Assembly: GCF_910592395.1 (NCBI RefSeq)
Contig: NC_088316.1
Coordinates: forward strand, 9,364,001-9,428,000
Length of the DNA stretch: 64,000 nucleotides
From: Lineus longissimus
Taxonomy: Eukaryota > Nemertea > Pilidiophora > Heteronemertea > Lineidae
Reading direction: 5' to 3'
The position numbers and the translations under genes are program-made. Below the pieces are notes generated by a model. The model saw only the letters and a list, made by a program, of their open reading frames with translations. It made no database searches and was not told the origin of the DNA. Within the stretch, counting starts at the first letter, position 1; every line of letters begins with the position of its first letter. This document shows, one piece after another, positions 43,214-55,131 of this stretch.

Positions 43214-44799
43214 CTGCAAAAAGAGTAGAGAAATGAATTTAACATTTTAGAATTACTCCAAAATATACAGACGCTAAAATGCAATAGGCTATGTCTAAAA
43301 ATCAACAACAGCATTCTCTGACTTCAGCATGCATTATACAAGTTTGAATGCCTATACTTGAATTAAGAAAATAAATACGGTTACATCTTATCTTTGACGT
43401 GCTACCATCGAGAAGTGATACTGTAGATATGCTAAATTCTATTCGAAGAAAATATTTTTTCAAACTATAGAAATGAAGAAATGACTACATCTGGTAGATT
43501 AGGAGCGACATGTTGCTCTGTGAATATATACATGTCTTAGTTTATCCTCGTTATATCATTCCAATGGCTTATTAGAAAATAATCGCAATTTGACCTTTGT
43601 TGACACAATACGTTATATTGTTTTCTCTCCAGCTAGTAGAAAGTTCCCAAACTAAGGAAAATACTGAAAAGATGCCGTTTTTACTCGTATGTTCTCAGAA
43701 ACATGATCTAATCCAGAGCAGTGAGTTGTTTTACCAAAAAGTAAGGCCATTCACTGTTTTGGGAGGAAAATTTATTATGGGTTCTCTGAGCAATGTGGAA
43801 AAAATTCAAAAATAATGGTAAAACCACTAGATATAATAAAAATTCCTCAAATAAATCTAAGAACAACAAAAATCTAGAAATCCATTGTTCTCTCAATGGC
43901 CTCATTGTCCTCTAAATTGCATTCGAATCGGCCTTCTGATGGTTGGCTCTAGAAAATATGACATTTCGCTGTTTTATCATTCCTAATTGTTGTCATAAAT
44001 GACCTCGAAATTTCACATCCGAGTGTACCATAAACATATTTAATTTTTAAAAGGTTTACTGTTTGTTATCTAAAAAAAGATTTATGCAATCATTTATCGT
44101 TATCTCACCTGCCCTGTACTGCAACTATTCATCTTGACCCAATTTATTGACAATGCTCAGCTTCCAGACAACGCGCGTCAATATCTTGACGAAAAGTACA
44201 GCATGCATTTATATGCAATTTATTTTAAAATGAAGTTGATCGGCTATAACTCACTCATAAACGGCATCGCTGTACACACATTGGTAACAAGTCAACATGC
44301 CACTGACCATCGCTGGTCTGATATCTCCGCAAGTGTATCATTTTTGTGTTTCATTCAAAAAACACAATGCATGACCTTTGCATAAAACTTACACAGTGTC
44401 TAGAGAAGAAAAAAAGGGCAAAGCATGTGAAGTTGTTTTGAAATCCGGTAGGTTGTGCCACCTCTGACACGACCAGATCCTGCAAACGGTCAAGAATTGG
44501 CAAAATATGTTCTCGACGTGATGCTGAAGTGTGTCTGGTCCAAGTCTCAATGAAAAAATATATCTACTTTCACCTGAAAGAATCGCCCTGTGATAGCAAG
44601 GATAATACTATTTCTAAATTTTGATGCAGGGTCATTGCGGCTTACTCAAATGTAGCTTAGGGTGAACCCATATGCATGAGCACACGTTGAACTAGGCCAA
44701 ATCTCGCCCAACGGCGTTACCGTATGACCTCAAATTGAGGGTAGTGACCCGATCCCAAGTTCACACAAGATAGCCTCATAAAATCGCTGGTTAAAAAGC
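43214..44799. other. Upstream intron, unassigned part
   Basis: No gene or element recognised apart from short open frames. AT-rich. Confidence 0.35.
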
Positions 44800-47000
44800 A
44801 TTCTACATGTATGATAAATAGGTCAAACCAAAGTTGGAATGACATATCATGTATTGTTGCTTGGAGTAACTACCATAAAAATATCATCGAAAACAAGTCA
44901 CTAATAAGCGAGATCTTGCACTTTTATTTTTAATTTTTGGCCTCCTGGTGACCAAGTCGAGAATCAGATGAAATCAAACTTCGGTGTCCGAAGTTACATG
45001 ACGTAAGGAGTCATGTTTACCAAATTTCAAGTTCATAGCTTGAGCGGTAAAGAAACGTGCCATAGTTATACTAAAACGGCCAATTCACACCATTTGACCT
45101 CTGTGACCCAAGGAGGATACCGCGGTGACGTCACATCACGTGATCCCGACCCATATTAGTGATCGCTATGGCCAATCAGATTCAGTCTACTGACAGCACC
45201 AGCACTGAACACATCTCCACGTCTCACTGTCTGGTGCGCCCCTGTACAAAAAAACACCAATAGACATGAAATATTGCAATACCTAGTATGGATTCTTCCT
45301 GTGTAAAATAAAATTTACAGAGCAGATAAACTTCCACGAATAAAAAAGACGTTTGGCGTGGCCAAAGTGCGGAAATAATGTCTCCGCTAAAATACACTAC
45401 GAAATACACTAGGCAATGCACTACGCAATATACAGTAGAGATGCAGTTGAGTTTGTTATTGTTTTGACTTAGAAGCCCGCCCATATCATAATATATTCAT
45501 GTATTCATGAAGTATGAACTCATTTCTGTCCCATACAACTCTAAGAACAGTCAATTTCTCCTTAAATCATCACCGAAACCGCGATATCCGCAGGAAGATT
45601 TCGTTCTAGTGTCCGAAAATGCATGATCTTACAGGGGCGCTAACTCGACAAATAGAGGGGATCTATGGGGATCTATGCGAGTTTTAGGTATTACAGGTCT
45701 CGAACTTGTAAAATCTGTAAACATGCCTCCAAATCCCATTATGATAATGAAGAGATTGCCCCATATCTGGGAGACTGTTTTGAAACCAACGCTAATTTTG
45801 GAAGATCGGTGCCCGGCTATTTGGTTTAAAAAAACCCTATTTTTCCCCATCAAAACAGCACTTTTCATTATTCAAATGATAGCTTATTGTCTGAAGACTT
45901 ATTTCATAGCAGAAAAGTACTAATAACTCTGATTTGATGCGAAAAATCTAACTTTTTTGATGACTTGATTTTCCCTTGGCCGTGGATCGAGTTTGTTTAC
46001 AATATGCAGCGCCATCTTGGAAAAGCCGTGACGTCACCGCGGTATCCTCCTTGTCTGTGACCTGGTAAATTTGGTCAAATCAAAAATCAGTATGATATCT
46101 GATGAATCCTTGCTAGGAGAACCTACCATAAAAATATTATCGACAACGAGTCATTCATAAGAGAGATATCCAACTTTTTAGCTTTCCGCTTCTGGCACCC
46201 TGGTGGCCAAGTCCAGAATCAAATCAAATCAAAATTCGTTGTCCGAGGCTACACGACGTAGGGAGTCATGTGTACCAAATTTCAAGTTCATAGTTTGAGC
46301 GGTAAAGAAACGTGCCATAGTTTCACTAAAACAGCCAATTCACACCATTTGACCTCTGTGACCTCGAAAATCAGGTCAAATCAAAGAAATGTAGGTTATG
46401 TAATGTATACTTGCTCGGAGTATCTACTATAAAAATAACATTGAAAACGAGTTGCTTAACAGCGAGATATCGCACTTTTTAGGATTTAACGTTAGGCCCC
46501 CTGCTAGCCAGGTCGAGTATTAGATCGGACCGAATTTCGATGTCAAAGGATATAGGACGTAAGGAGTCATTATGTGTACTAAATTTCAAGTTCATATCTT
46601 TATCCGCTAAGAAACGTGCCATAGTTACACCCAAACGGACAATTTACAGCATTTGACCTCTGTGACCTTGAAAATTAGGTCAAATCAAAAACCAGTACGA
46701 TATGTGAGGTATTTTTTCTAAGAAAACCTACCATAAAAATTTTATCGGAAACGAGTCACTCATAAGAGAGTTATTCCACTTTTTAGGTTTCCACTTCTGG
46801 CCCCCCTGGTGGCCAAGTCAAAAATCAGATCTGTCCGAAATTCATTGTCAGAGGTCACCTGTCCTGGGGGGTCATGTGTACTAAGTCTTAAGTTCATAGC
46901 TCATGCGATTAAGAAGCGTGCCACTGTTTTTTGAGACAGGATACAAACGACGACGGACGACGGACACTGCGGTGCTATATAGACTCCCCTACGGTGAGCC
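44800..47000 (+). repeat. Tandem dispersed repeat (~300-bp units)
   Basis: Units share AAGAAACGTGCCATAGTTA, CAATTCACACCATTTGACC, TCTGTGACCTTGAAAA, AGGTCAAATCAAAAACCAGT, CTACCATAAAAAT and GGCCCCCCTGGTGGCCAAGT. It ends in ACGACGGACGACGGACACTG and GGTGAGCCAAA. Same family, opposite orientation, as 8120-9085. The second unit is split by the transposon at 45109-46053. Confidence 0.75.
45109..46053. mobile_element. 945-bp TIR transposon with 9-bp target duplication
   Basis: The ends are a perfect 26-bp inverted repeat beginning CAAGGAGGATACCGCGGTGA and continuing CGTCAC. TCTGTGACC is duplicated directly outside (45100-45108 and 46054-46062), and the target is a known unit of the surrounding tandem repeat, so the empty site can be read from its neighbours. 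No transposase: the longest frames (82 and 86 codons) are featureless. 9-bp duplications occur in Mutator-like elements, but the class is unassigned. Confidence 0.85.
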
Positions 47001-47729
47001 AAATGGTAAATATTCTTTAAGTGTGGCAATATGAACAAAAGACTACGCGGTGGCGATTTCCTTACATCACATTTTGTTCTTGAAACCGACGTTCAAGCCA
47101 TTTTACTGCATAAAAGAGTTTGGAGGCTTTCGTCTCTGTCCAGAGCTTTCATCAGATTGACGTCATTTATCTTTCGGGCATACCTTACGCATGCCTGAGC
47201 GTAGATTGTCCGATATTTCTGGAAGTTGGTGTAAAATGATAATGTAATAATATATAATAACATAATATGATAATAATAATATAATATGATAATATAAAAT
47301 AATAATATAATAATGATACGATATGTATTATATTAGAAAATTTATATAGCGTTCGAATTATGCAAGCATATTCTCAAGCGCGTGTTGTATCGTAGTGAAA
47401 TGGTTTAAACTTCGGTTTCATATATCTACCAGCTGCATCGATGAAACCTTTCAATAGATATTGTGTACTTGTTATTTCATTTGAAAATTTGTAACACGTA
47501 TCAAGCAATAGATTTGTTAAAACCATTCCCCTTAATTCGACGGCCATTGCTGAACCGAACACAGATTTAGTTCTTTTTCTGGCCTTTAGATGGCGCAGGA
47601 AAGGCAGGCTGGGTTGGGCGGTCCGGCACAGAACAAAGTGGCGGGATTGGGCTGCATGGGGCCTAAAGGGTTAATGGTAAAAAATCGTTTGACAATGAAT
47701 TCCTTGACATAAAATTTGCATTCAATAAA
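47001..47729. other. AT microsatellite and unassigned sequence
   Basis: 47237-47335 is an AT-rich low-complexity run of AATATAATAAT/GATAATA motifs. The rest shows no gene. Confidence 0.45.
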
Positions 47730-47952
47730 TGTGACTCGCTCGACCAAAACTAGGCGCTTGTCGCATCTGAACTCGACAAGTTGATACGGACTTGTTGTTC
47801 ATTTCCCTATTGTAGACCTTTTGTGAAATCTATAACAAACTGATTTGGTCACATTTCACAAAAGGTCTACAATAGGGAAATGAACAACAAGTCCGTATCA
47901 ACCTGTCAAGTTCAGATGCGACAAGCGCCTAGTTTTGGTAGAGCGGGTCACA
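47730..47952. repeat. Palindrome 1 (foldback MITE)
   Basis: Arms of about 100 bp, nearly identical: ACTAGGCGCTTGTCGCATCT...ATTTCCCTATTGTAGACC, inverted around a 30-35-bp centre (AAATCTATAACAAACTGATT). Confidence 0.8.
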
Positions 47953-48649
47953 AATTTGGTATGCACGTTTAAGGAATAAATTAAAATGAAAACAGCGTAG
48001 CATCGACTTGATCAAAAATTGTCAAACATAGATAACGACCCGAGCGGTCCAATTATCAACAATAATCACATAAAAATTGTTAATAATTCGAAATCATATA
48101 AATTCATAATGAATCGCAGTTAACAGTGTAAATGCACTATGTGCCTACGGTGCCTCGTTTTGAATTCAGCGGTTATGGTTAAGCATTCTAAAAGGCCTTA
48201 GTCACAGTATATCATTGTTTCTAATACAAAATACATTACGCCTCGTTTTGATCGGAGCGGTCTTGGTATCGTAACCAATGACCGCCTGGGTAGGTATAAA
48301 ATTCTGAATTTTAGCAGACGAATTATTTTCACCAAGAAGCAATGACACAGCCCCACAAAACAATGTCAAGAACACGAGATTTTGAAGTATTCCCCGATAT
48401 TGGGATTGTGAAGTAGGGAGGATACCCGAGGACTCTTTCGAGGTCGTCAGTCAGGATTCAGAAGAGGTCAGAGACGAGGAAATGGTAGAAATCGAGCTGG
48501 GAATTCCCTTGCTGCGTGACGTCATCTTCACAAGCAACAATATGGCGGCGTTCCGGACACCAGGCTGGATCATTCTTTGACGAAAACGGAACATATATAC
48601 CTTTCAAATCGTATTTAATTTGTTTAATTTTGAAACCTTTTAGAATAGA

Positions 48650-48817
48650 AATTAATACCTCGCTGTCGGTCATTGGTTGTATAATCAAGACCGCTCGGGT
48701 AGACCTCAAATTACGTCCAAAACCCTCGGGCGAAGCGCCTCGGGTTTTGGACTGCATTTTCGGTCTACCCGAGCGGTCTTGATTATACAACCAATGACCG
48801 CCAGCTCGGTATTAATT
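48650..48817. repeat. Palindrome 2 (foldback MITE)
   Basis: Arms of about 75 bp with AATTAATACC at the outer ends and CATTGGTTGTATAATCAAGA, CCGCTCGGGTAGACC inside; the centre contains CCCTCGGGCGAAGCGCCTCG. Diverged half-copies (ACCGCTTGGG, GAGCGGTC) occur at 48240-48300 and 48910-48970. Confidence 0.8.
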
Positions 48818-49404
48818 CCTTAAGCCATAACCGTTTGGGTAAGTGCAAAATATAGAAGAAGTCAAATGGCAATTAAAACCACATTATTCGTTGTCTAATT
48901 AGAGATGTTTTAGAGCAGAAATTGATACCTCACTGTCGGTATTAATTGTCTCACCAAAACCGCTTGGGCACTTTGTGTCGAGCTAAAATTACGCAAGAAA
49001 ACATGGTCAGAGTATTAGAATAGGTGCTCAAAAAGGAGCGCCGAAGGGTGAAATAGGTATCCGTTCATCAGTGTGGGATTCGGACAGTGTTAGCAGGGTA
49101 CTGTCCACTGTGGTTACCACAGCATCAGCAGACGACAATAACAAATTTGAAAAACTCAGGCAGGAATCCTGTTCTGTGGCACTCGACGTGGATTTGGTGG
49201 TAGATATGTCTAGATGATAACTTAACACATCTATAAATATGTTGATATTGGTGTAGCTAGGGTGTCCACACAGCCCGAGCAGACGACAATAATAAATTTG
49301 AAAACTCAGGCCGATTCAACGGCGAATACTTGCTGTTCTGGCACTCGTGGATTTCTTGGTAGATATTTCAAGATGATAACTTTGACATATTTGTTAATAT
49401 GTTT

Positions 49405-49915
49405 GTATCAGTGTAGCTGTCCTGAATAAATATAGAAAACAGTGTTTTGTAGTCATATGCCTAATTCAGGGTACAAATTTGCTTATTTCTATCATACCTG
49501 TGTAAGATTATATTGCCTTGTGTAGCATGTACACCAGATTTGGGAGATACGATCACCAGCACTTGGCTTAAAGTGTTCTATAAAGTAACTTAAGATAAAA
49601 TATAATACGGCCGACTGTCTGCTATGGTTACTTTCATGCACAGCCATGACTGTTCGCTATGGTTACACCTGTAGAGTCATGACAGTAACACAGGTAACCA
49701 TAGCAGACAGTCTGCCTTCTTTTATTGCATTTTATGACACTTTATAGAGCACTTTGAGCCAAGTGCGTGTTATCATAATTTTCCTATTCTGGTGTATAGG
49801 TTACACAACACAGCACATGCAATACTCTTCACAACTTAGGCTAAGCACATATTGTATCCTGAATTTGGCATAGGTCTACAAAATACTGCGTTTTCCACTC
49901 ATTCAAGACAGCTGC
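49405..49915. repeat. Palindrome 3 (large imperfect foldback)
   Basis: Imperfect inverted repeat of about 250-bp arms centred near 49660. Inner arms share GACTGTCTGCTATGGTTAC and outer arms share AGCTGTC(C/T)TGAAT...GAAAAC and TTTTGTAG.C.TATGCC.AATTC.GG. Confidence 0.7.
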
Positions 49916-50224
49916 ATGGATTTTTCTTTTCCTATACAAACATGCCACAGGAAAAGAAAAATCCGTAAATAGGACCAATTTCAATAATAGCGCCAATCAA
50001 TTCAAGTTAAATGATAATATACATGAATGATAAATGTAAGTTAATTTTCCACCATTAGGTAATCTTGATGACACAATTCGCTATAATGAGAATTGTGTAT
50101 TCGCAAATTTAGTGATTTTTTTAAAAATGAAAATTGAACACTATTATAATCCAACAATGTCGCAGCCCAATTTTTATATTGGCATATGCATTCAAAAGCA
50201 TGTACCGATTTGGCCAAATGATGG

Positions 50225-50350
50225 TGGTTAGTTACCGCAGGAACACCATTCCTGCCGTCGTTAGAGACATAGGGTGTGGCAAGATGGAGTCTTAGCTTAG
50301 TTACCGCCGTAACGCTGTTCCTGCCGTTGCGTTGCATGAAGGGTGTGGTT
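50225..50350. repeat. Two direct repeats of a TTAGTTACCGC motif
   Basis: TTAGTTACCGC...TTCCTGCCGT...GGGTGTGG occurs twice with about 73-bp spacing, just left of palindrome 4. Confidence 0.5.
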
Positions 50351-50361
50351 AGCAACGATAT

Positions 50362-50573
50362 AGTAGGCAATTCAAAGTGAAAATAATTACGAATTCCCAA
50401 GCTGTGAATCACCTTAGGATTGCTATTTGAACAATCACCGTTTGTCTATGTTCCAGCATATGGTGATGACCTCATCAGCATAGGGTCATAGACAAACGAT
50501 GATTGTTCAAATAGCAAGCCTAAGGTGATTCATAGCTTGGGAATTCGTAATTATTTTCACTTCGTCGCCTACT
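50362..50573. repeat. Palindrome 4, abutting the virus-like element
   Basis: Arms of about 87 bp (AGTAGGC...AAGTGAAAATAATTACGAAT, TTCCCAAGCT, CACCTTAGG, TTGCTATTTGAACAATC) around a 37-bp centre. It ends some 40 bp before the first gene of the virus-like element and could be related to its terminus. Confidence 0.8.
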
Positions 50574-50611
50574 CAATCGTGGGAATATTTAAAAAATGAT
50601 AGTGAAATTAG

Positions 50612-51073
50612 GTGGCTTTGGAAGCTCATACTATGACTAATGTTTTAAAATTAATAGTAATGATTGATAAGAATAAGAAGATTATTTGCCCTACGTGTGA
50701 GAAATACATATCATACAATAATATGGCTTCTCACAGGAAAACCACAGGATATCAGACCAGATTAAACCCAAATTATATCCCTGTTGCTCTACCACCCACA
50801 TCAGCGCAGGCTTTAACCCAAGGAATGCAAACACCATCTTTAACTCAAGGAGTGCTTGCTCAAAGAGTGCAGCCACTGATTCCTAAACGTGCAGATGAGA
50901 AACTTGCATTTGAGACTGAAGAGCTTGATGACATAAGAAAAGTGAATGGTGTAAAAATTATAAAGGAATTTGGCAAGCCTGCAGTCACCATTGGTTTGAA
51001 AATTGGCAGAGAAGCGAAACAAGTGTATGAATACAAACATAAGTTAGAAGAAGAAGTTATTTTAACTCAATGA
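50612..51073 (+). CDS. Unknown protein with a zinc-finger-like motif
   Basis: 153 codons, first gene of the element. An N-terminal CPTCEKYISYNNMASHRKT motif (Cys-x2-Cys...His) looks like a small zinc site. The middle is Pro/Gln-rich with short LTQG repeats (ALTQG, SLTQG) and the C-terminus is charged (KIGREAKQVYEYKHKLEEE). It has no recognisable family. It lies about 90 bp before the polymerase on the same strand and could be a replication or virion accessory. The open frame is intact. Confidence 0.45.
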   Translation: MALEAHTMTNVLKLIVMIDKNKKIICPTCEKYISYNNMASHRKTTGYQTRLNPNYIPVALPPTSAQALTQGMQTPSLTQGVLAQRVQPLIPKRADEKLAFETEELDDIRKVNGVKIIKEFGKPAVTIGLKIGREAKQVYEYKHKLEEEVILTQ

Positions 51074-51158
51074 TTACCAGCACAAAATAAGCATATCAGT
51101 ATTCTCTCAGTTCAATAGAAATGGTGAAAGCGTCGTATATCCAATTCAGTCAAATCAA

Positions 51159-53985
51159 ATGGAATCAAATGATAACAAATGTTTTTTCTGGACTCTACTT
51201 GCTGTTAAGTATGACAAAATCACAAATGACAATGTCACAACTGATAAAATCACATCTGACAAGGTCACAGTTGAAACTCTAGCCAAACTAGATAATGTTA
51301 GTATCAAAATTAACTCCTTTCCTGTTTGTGTCCAGAAGGATATCCCCAAGATCGAGCATGACAACAATCGCAAGATAGACGTGTTTCAGCACCCTTGATG
51401 CAAAACTGGAACTTCTCTATCTGTCCAAGAACTAAGACGATGATAACGTAATCGATCTGCTTTACTTCAAATACCATTTCATGTACATAAGAGACATCAA
51501 TCTTTTCTTCAGGTCAGTTTCTCATAAAGTGTTACTTTGCAGGAGATGTATGAATTACTTTTACCGGAAATCAACATTAGACAATCATAAAAAGAAATGT
51601 GGCGAACATGACTACTGCAAAATCAGTCTACCTATACCGAATAGTAAATGGTCTCAACTTAAGTTTGAAAAACACTCATTCAAGAACAGAGTTCCTTTTG
51701 TGATCTATGCTGATTTTGAATCAAAAAGTATTCCTGTTGTTAACCCAATGACTTCGTCAAGGGAACAAAGTTCGACAGTAAATAATGTTAACGAAGCAAC
51801 CAAAAAGCTATTTAAACAGATCGCATCAGTAGTTAGAGTTTTTGTTCACTCTGACTATCCAAAACTCTACAATAGTGAATACAAATGTCACTGGGGCATT
51901 GGTGCTGTAGACGTGTTCTGTAATTTGCTTGTCAAAATGGAATTTATTGAACTTAAACATTCCTTTGACATGACAGATAAAGACTGGAAGAGATACCACA
52001 AAGAAACACACTGTTACTACTGCAATCAGTTACCAGGTTATTATAAGGTCAAGGACAATGATCACTACAATGGTAGTTTCAGAGGTGCCGCTCACAGCTC
52101 TTACAACCTGAATGAAAAGAAAGCCATGTTCGTTCCTGTGTTTTTTCACAATCTAAGTAATTATGATTCTCACCTATTCATTAAAGATTTAATGACTAAA
52201 CTACCCCAACACAAGAAACTTAAATTACTTGCCAAAACCGCAGAACAATACATTTCATTTCAGTTCGGGTGTTTTAGGTTCTTAGACTCGTAAAGATTCC
52301 TACAGTCCAGTTTAGATAACATAACCAAATCAATGGTAGACGATGACTTCAAAATTACAAGACAGATGTTCCCTGATACTACAGACTTCAAGCTATTGAG
52401 GGAGAAAGGATCGGTTCCTTACTCCTTTTACACGTCACGTGAAAGTTACAATGTTACTTACCTAGAGAAGTCCATGTTCTTTGACGAATTGAAAAATGAA
52501 ATGGCACCAGATTCAGCCTATGAAGAGGCCAAGTCCCTATGGGATCATTTCATGACCAGGAATCACGGGGAGTTCATTGACTTGTACCTTAAAACTGATG
52601 TGTTGCTTTTAGCTGATTTATTTGAGAAGTTCAGGGTTGTCAATTTAAATTACTTTCAGATTGATCCCTGTCACTGTTACTCGGCTCCAGGACAAAACCT
52701 GTACTTAATGCTCACCACAAACTCCTGTACATTGACGCAAACAACCTGTACGACTTGACCATGATGGAACCTCAAAACTATAGTAGTTTTGAAATGATTA
52801 AAAACAGCGATCAAAAATCAATGGAAACCATCACTAAAGAGCAGATTATGGCGACACCAAGTGACAGTGAAGTAGGCTATTTCTTAGAGGTAGATTTGAC
52901 TTATCCCCAAAACATCAAATTCAAGTCAAGGAACTTTCCATTCCGCCCCGAGTCTCTATTCATTGATGATGATGAATTAAGTGATTACCAGAAAGAGTAA
53001 CTGGGTGATGAGAAAAGAACCAAGGTAGAGAAACTAATCCTCACACAAAAGGATAAGAACAACTACATAGTACATTACAGGATGCTTCAATTTTACCTCA
53101 AGCACGGAATGGTACTTAATAGGGTTCATTCTGTGATCAGCTTTAAACAGTCAAAATTGTTGGCGCCCTACAGTGACTTTAACACTAAAAGGAGGATGGA
53201 TTCTAAGACTGATTTTGAGAAAGATTATTTTAAACTGATGAACAATGCTTTCTACCGAAAGACTTGTGAGAACATAAGGTACAGGATAGAAATTGAATAT
53301 GTAACAGACGGTGAGAGAGCCAGGAGTATCATGGCCAATCCCAGGTTTTCATCAATCTGCGTATTTCACGAACATAATGCTGCTATTAGCATGAGGAAAA
53401 CAACCATGAAATTCAACAAACCACTTTACATAGGTGCTACAGTCTTGGAACTGGCCAAATAATTGATGTATGAATTCTACTATGAGGTGCTTCAACCATA
53501 TTTTGGTGAGAAGAACCTGGAACTACTGTATCTTGATACATATTCCTTTGTACTGACAATTAATACTGATGACTTAATTGAAGACATCAAAGGGTTACCC
53601 AAAAGATCATCCACTCTACGACACTAACAAGAAGAAGGTGCCAGGATAAGCTAGGAGGAGAAGAGATGATAGAATTCATTGTCTTGAGAAGTAAGATGTA
53701 TGTTTACAGAACCTGGACTACGTCCAGAGAGCTTGACAAAGTCTCAGAGACAAAGAAATTGAAAGGAATTACCAAAAATGTTGTAAAGAGAAATAACACA
53801 TTAAATGACTACATTGAGTGTCTTGAAAAGAGAAGGTCATTTAACCACAAAATGTGTCACTTAAGGTCAGAGAGACACCAGATGTATTTGGAAGAGGTTG
53901 AAAAGAAAAGTCTGTGTCCTTTTGATGACAAACGACGCTTCATCTCAGATGATGGAATCTCCACGATGCCATTTGGTATGTAATA
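51159..53985 (+). pseudogene. Family-B DNA polymerase (Maverick/adintovirus type), inactivated
   Basis: A protein-primed-type DNA polymerase, the replication enzyme of such elements, in at least six frame segments. In order: an N-terminal zinc cluster (CRRCMNYFYRKSTLDNHKKKC), Exo I YADFES (about 51707), Exo II HNLSNYDSH (about 52150), Exo III region YLKTDVLLLADLF (about 52585), motif A VDLTYP (about 52890), motif B KLMNNAFYRK (about 53235; usual Tyr-Gly is Tyr-Arg) and motif C LDTYS (about 53533; usual Asp-Thr-Asp is Asp-Thr-Tyr). The C-terminus has KGITKNVVKRNN, RSERHQMYLEE and DDKRRFISDDGIST. Frame breaks lie near 51398, 52293, 52755, 53000, 53460 and 53640. The two active-site changes indicate loss of function independent of the frameshifts. 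A mini-hairpin insert lies right after Exo I. Confidence 0.85.
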
Positions 53986-54060
53986 TGAGAAATACAGAGA
54001 TTACACCAATCCAAACTTTGCTTAATGTTTTATTGGTTAATAGATTGTTAGAAACAAGAG

Positions 54061-54709
54061 AATTTTAGTTGAGGGTAATATCGCCTCCGGGAGTCAGAGT
54101 TAGTAGAAAGCATGAAAGAAGTCTCAGGTGTAGTAATACTACCAGAACCATTAGAAGTGTGGAGAAATTATCATGGGAAAAATATACTTGAGCTCATGTA
54201 CCATAACCCGAAGAGATATTCTGAAGAATTTCAATTGATGGCGATGGAAACATTCATTGCGAGATGGTGCTGTGTTATGACTTCGTCAAGAGAACACGAG
54301 TTTTGTCATAGGAGCGAAGCTCGACAAAGTTCGGTTAACGGGAAAACAATTACTATGGAGAGAAGTATTTTCTCAACACACCATATCTTTTCCTGAGATG
54401 GTTAAATGATAATTTAACTTATGATCAATTTATTAATTTAGAGGCCACATATTTCAAACACTACAAAAATATGTGTGATAAGCCCAATTTCATAATTTAC
54501 CTCAGAACAGATCCAACAGTTTGCTATGAAAGAATAAAAAAGAGAAACCGTTCAGAAGAAAATTTAGTTGTTTAGATTACCTAAAAATGGTTCACAAGCT
54601 TCATTAAAATTTATTCATTGAAAACCAACAGGATTTACCATGTGTGGTTACCGTTGTGAATGGGAATGAGAAAATGGAAGATGTTAGGGAGAAATTCATG
54701 AACCTGTGC
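54061..54709 (+). pseudogene. Deoxynucleoside kinase (dNK/TK2-like), disrupted
   Basis: Phosphorylates deoxynucleosides to feed dNTP pools in intact relatives. Seen: a P-loop start RILVEGNIASG, where the frame breaks exactly at the Lys-Ser position; LPEPLEVWRNYHGKN, LELMYHNPKRYSEEFQ, the catalytic/sugar-binding MERSIFS, then in another frame FIIYLRTDPTVCYERI and the lid KKRNRSEEN, and a third segment with a DYLKMVHKLH-type helix and LPCVVTVVNGNE. About 216 codons in total, the usual family size (210-240). Between FIARW and MERS an extra in-frame block (54270-54345) made of GACTTCGTC and GAGCGAAGCTC hairpins encodes MTSSREHEF and more. It lies directly behind the polymerase on the same strand, as expected of a replication module. 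Confidence 0.8.
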
Positions 54710-55131
54710 TTGACAAAGTCAGGTCGTTAATAGGACAAAGTCCCGAAAACAGAGTTCGAATTAAATGTTAATTAAATAGAAAATAGATTTCATAATTAAT
54801 GAACCAGAATGTAATGAAGCCACTTTTGAGTATTACTTATCAGATCAACTAAACATAAATGCCCGGTTGTTCAAAGCCCCCCGCAAAGTTAGCCGGTCGC
54901 TAGCACTAGCCGATCGCTAAAAATGCTATCCGGCCGCTAGTTATCCGGTTGCTAACTTTGAGTTGTTCAAAATGCTTTTCATCCCCTCGCTAACTATCCA
55001 GTGGCTGATCTTTTACTTTGAAATCGATATCCCTTAACAATTCGTGGTAGACAGGTGATTTTCTACCAGAGTATTTGAAGAAGCAATATTACATGAATAC
55101 GATTTTCCATACTCGTGTCATTTTAGTATAA
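54710..55131. other. Intergenic sequence with hairpin remnants
   Basis: TGACAAAGTCA (54711-54721) and GGACAAAGTCC (54733-54743) mini-hairpins, then several inverted copies of GTTAGC/GCTAAC and CCGGTCGCTAGC between 54860 and 55000. No gene. Confidence 0.5.

Noticed and set aside
45675-45923. 82-codon plus frame within the 945-bp transposon
   Set aside because: No family features, and its minus-strand partner is just as open; too short for a transposase.
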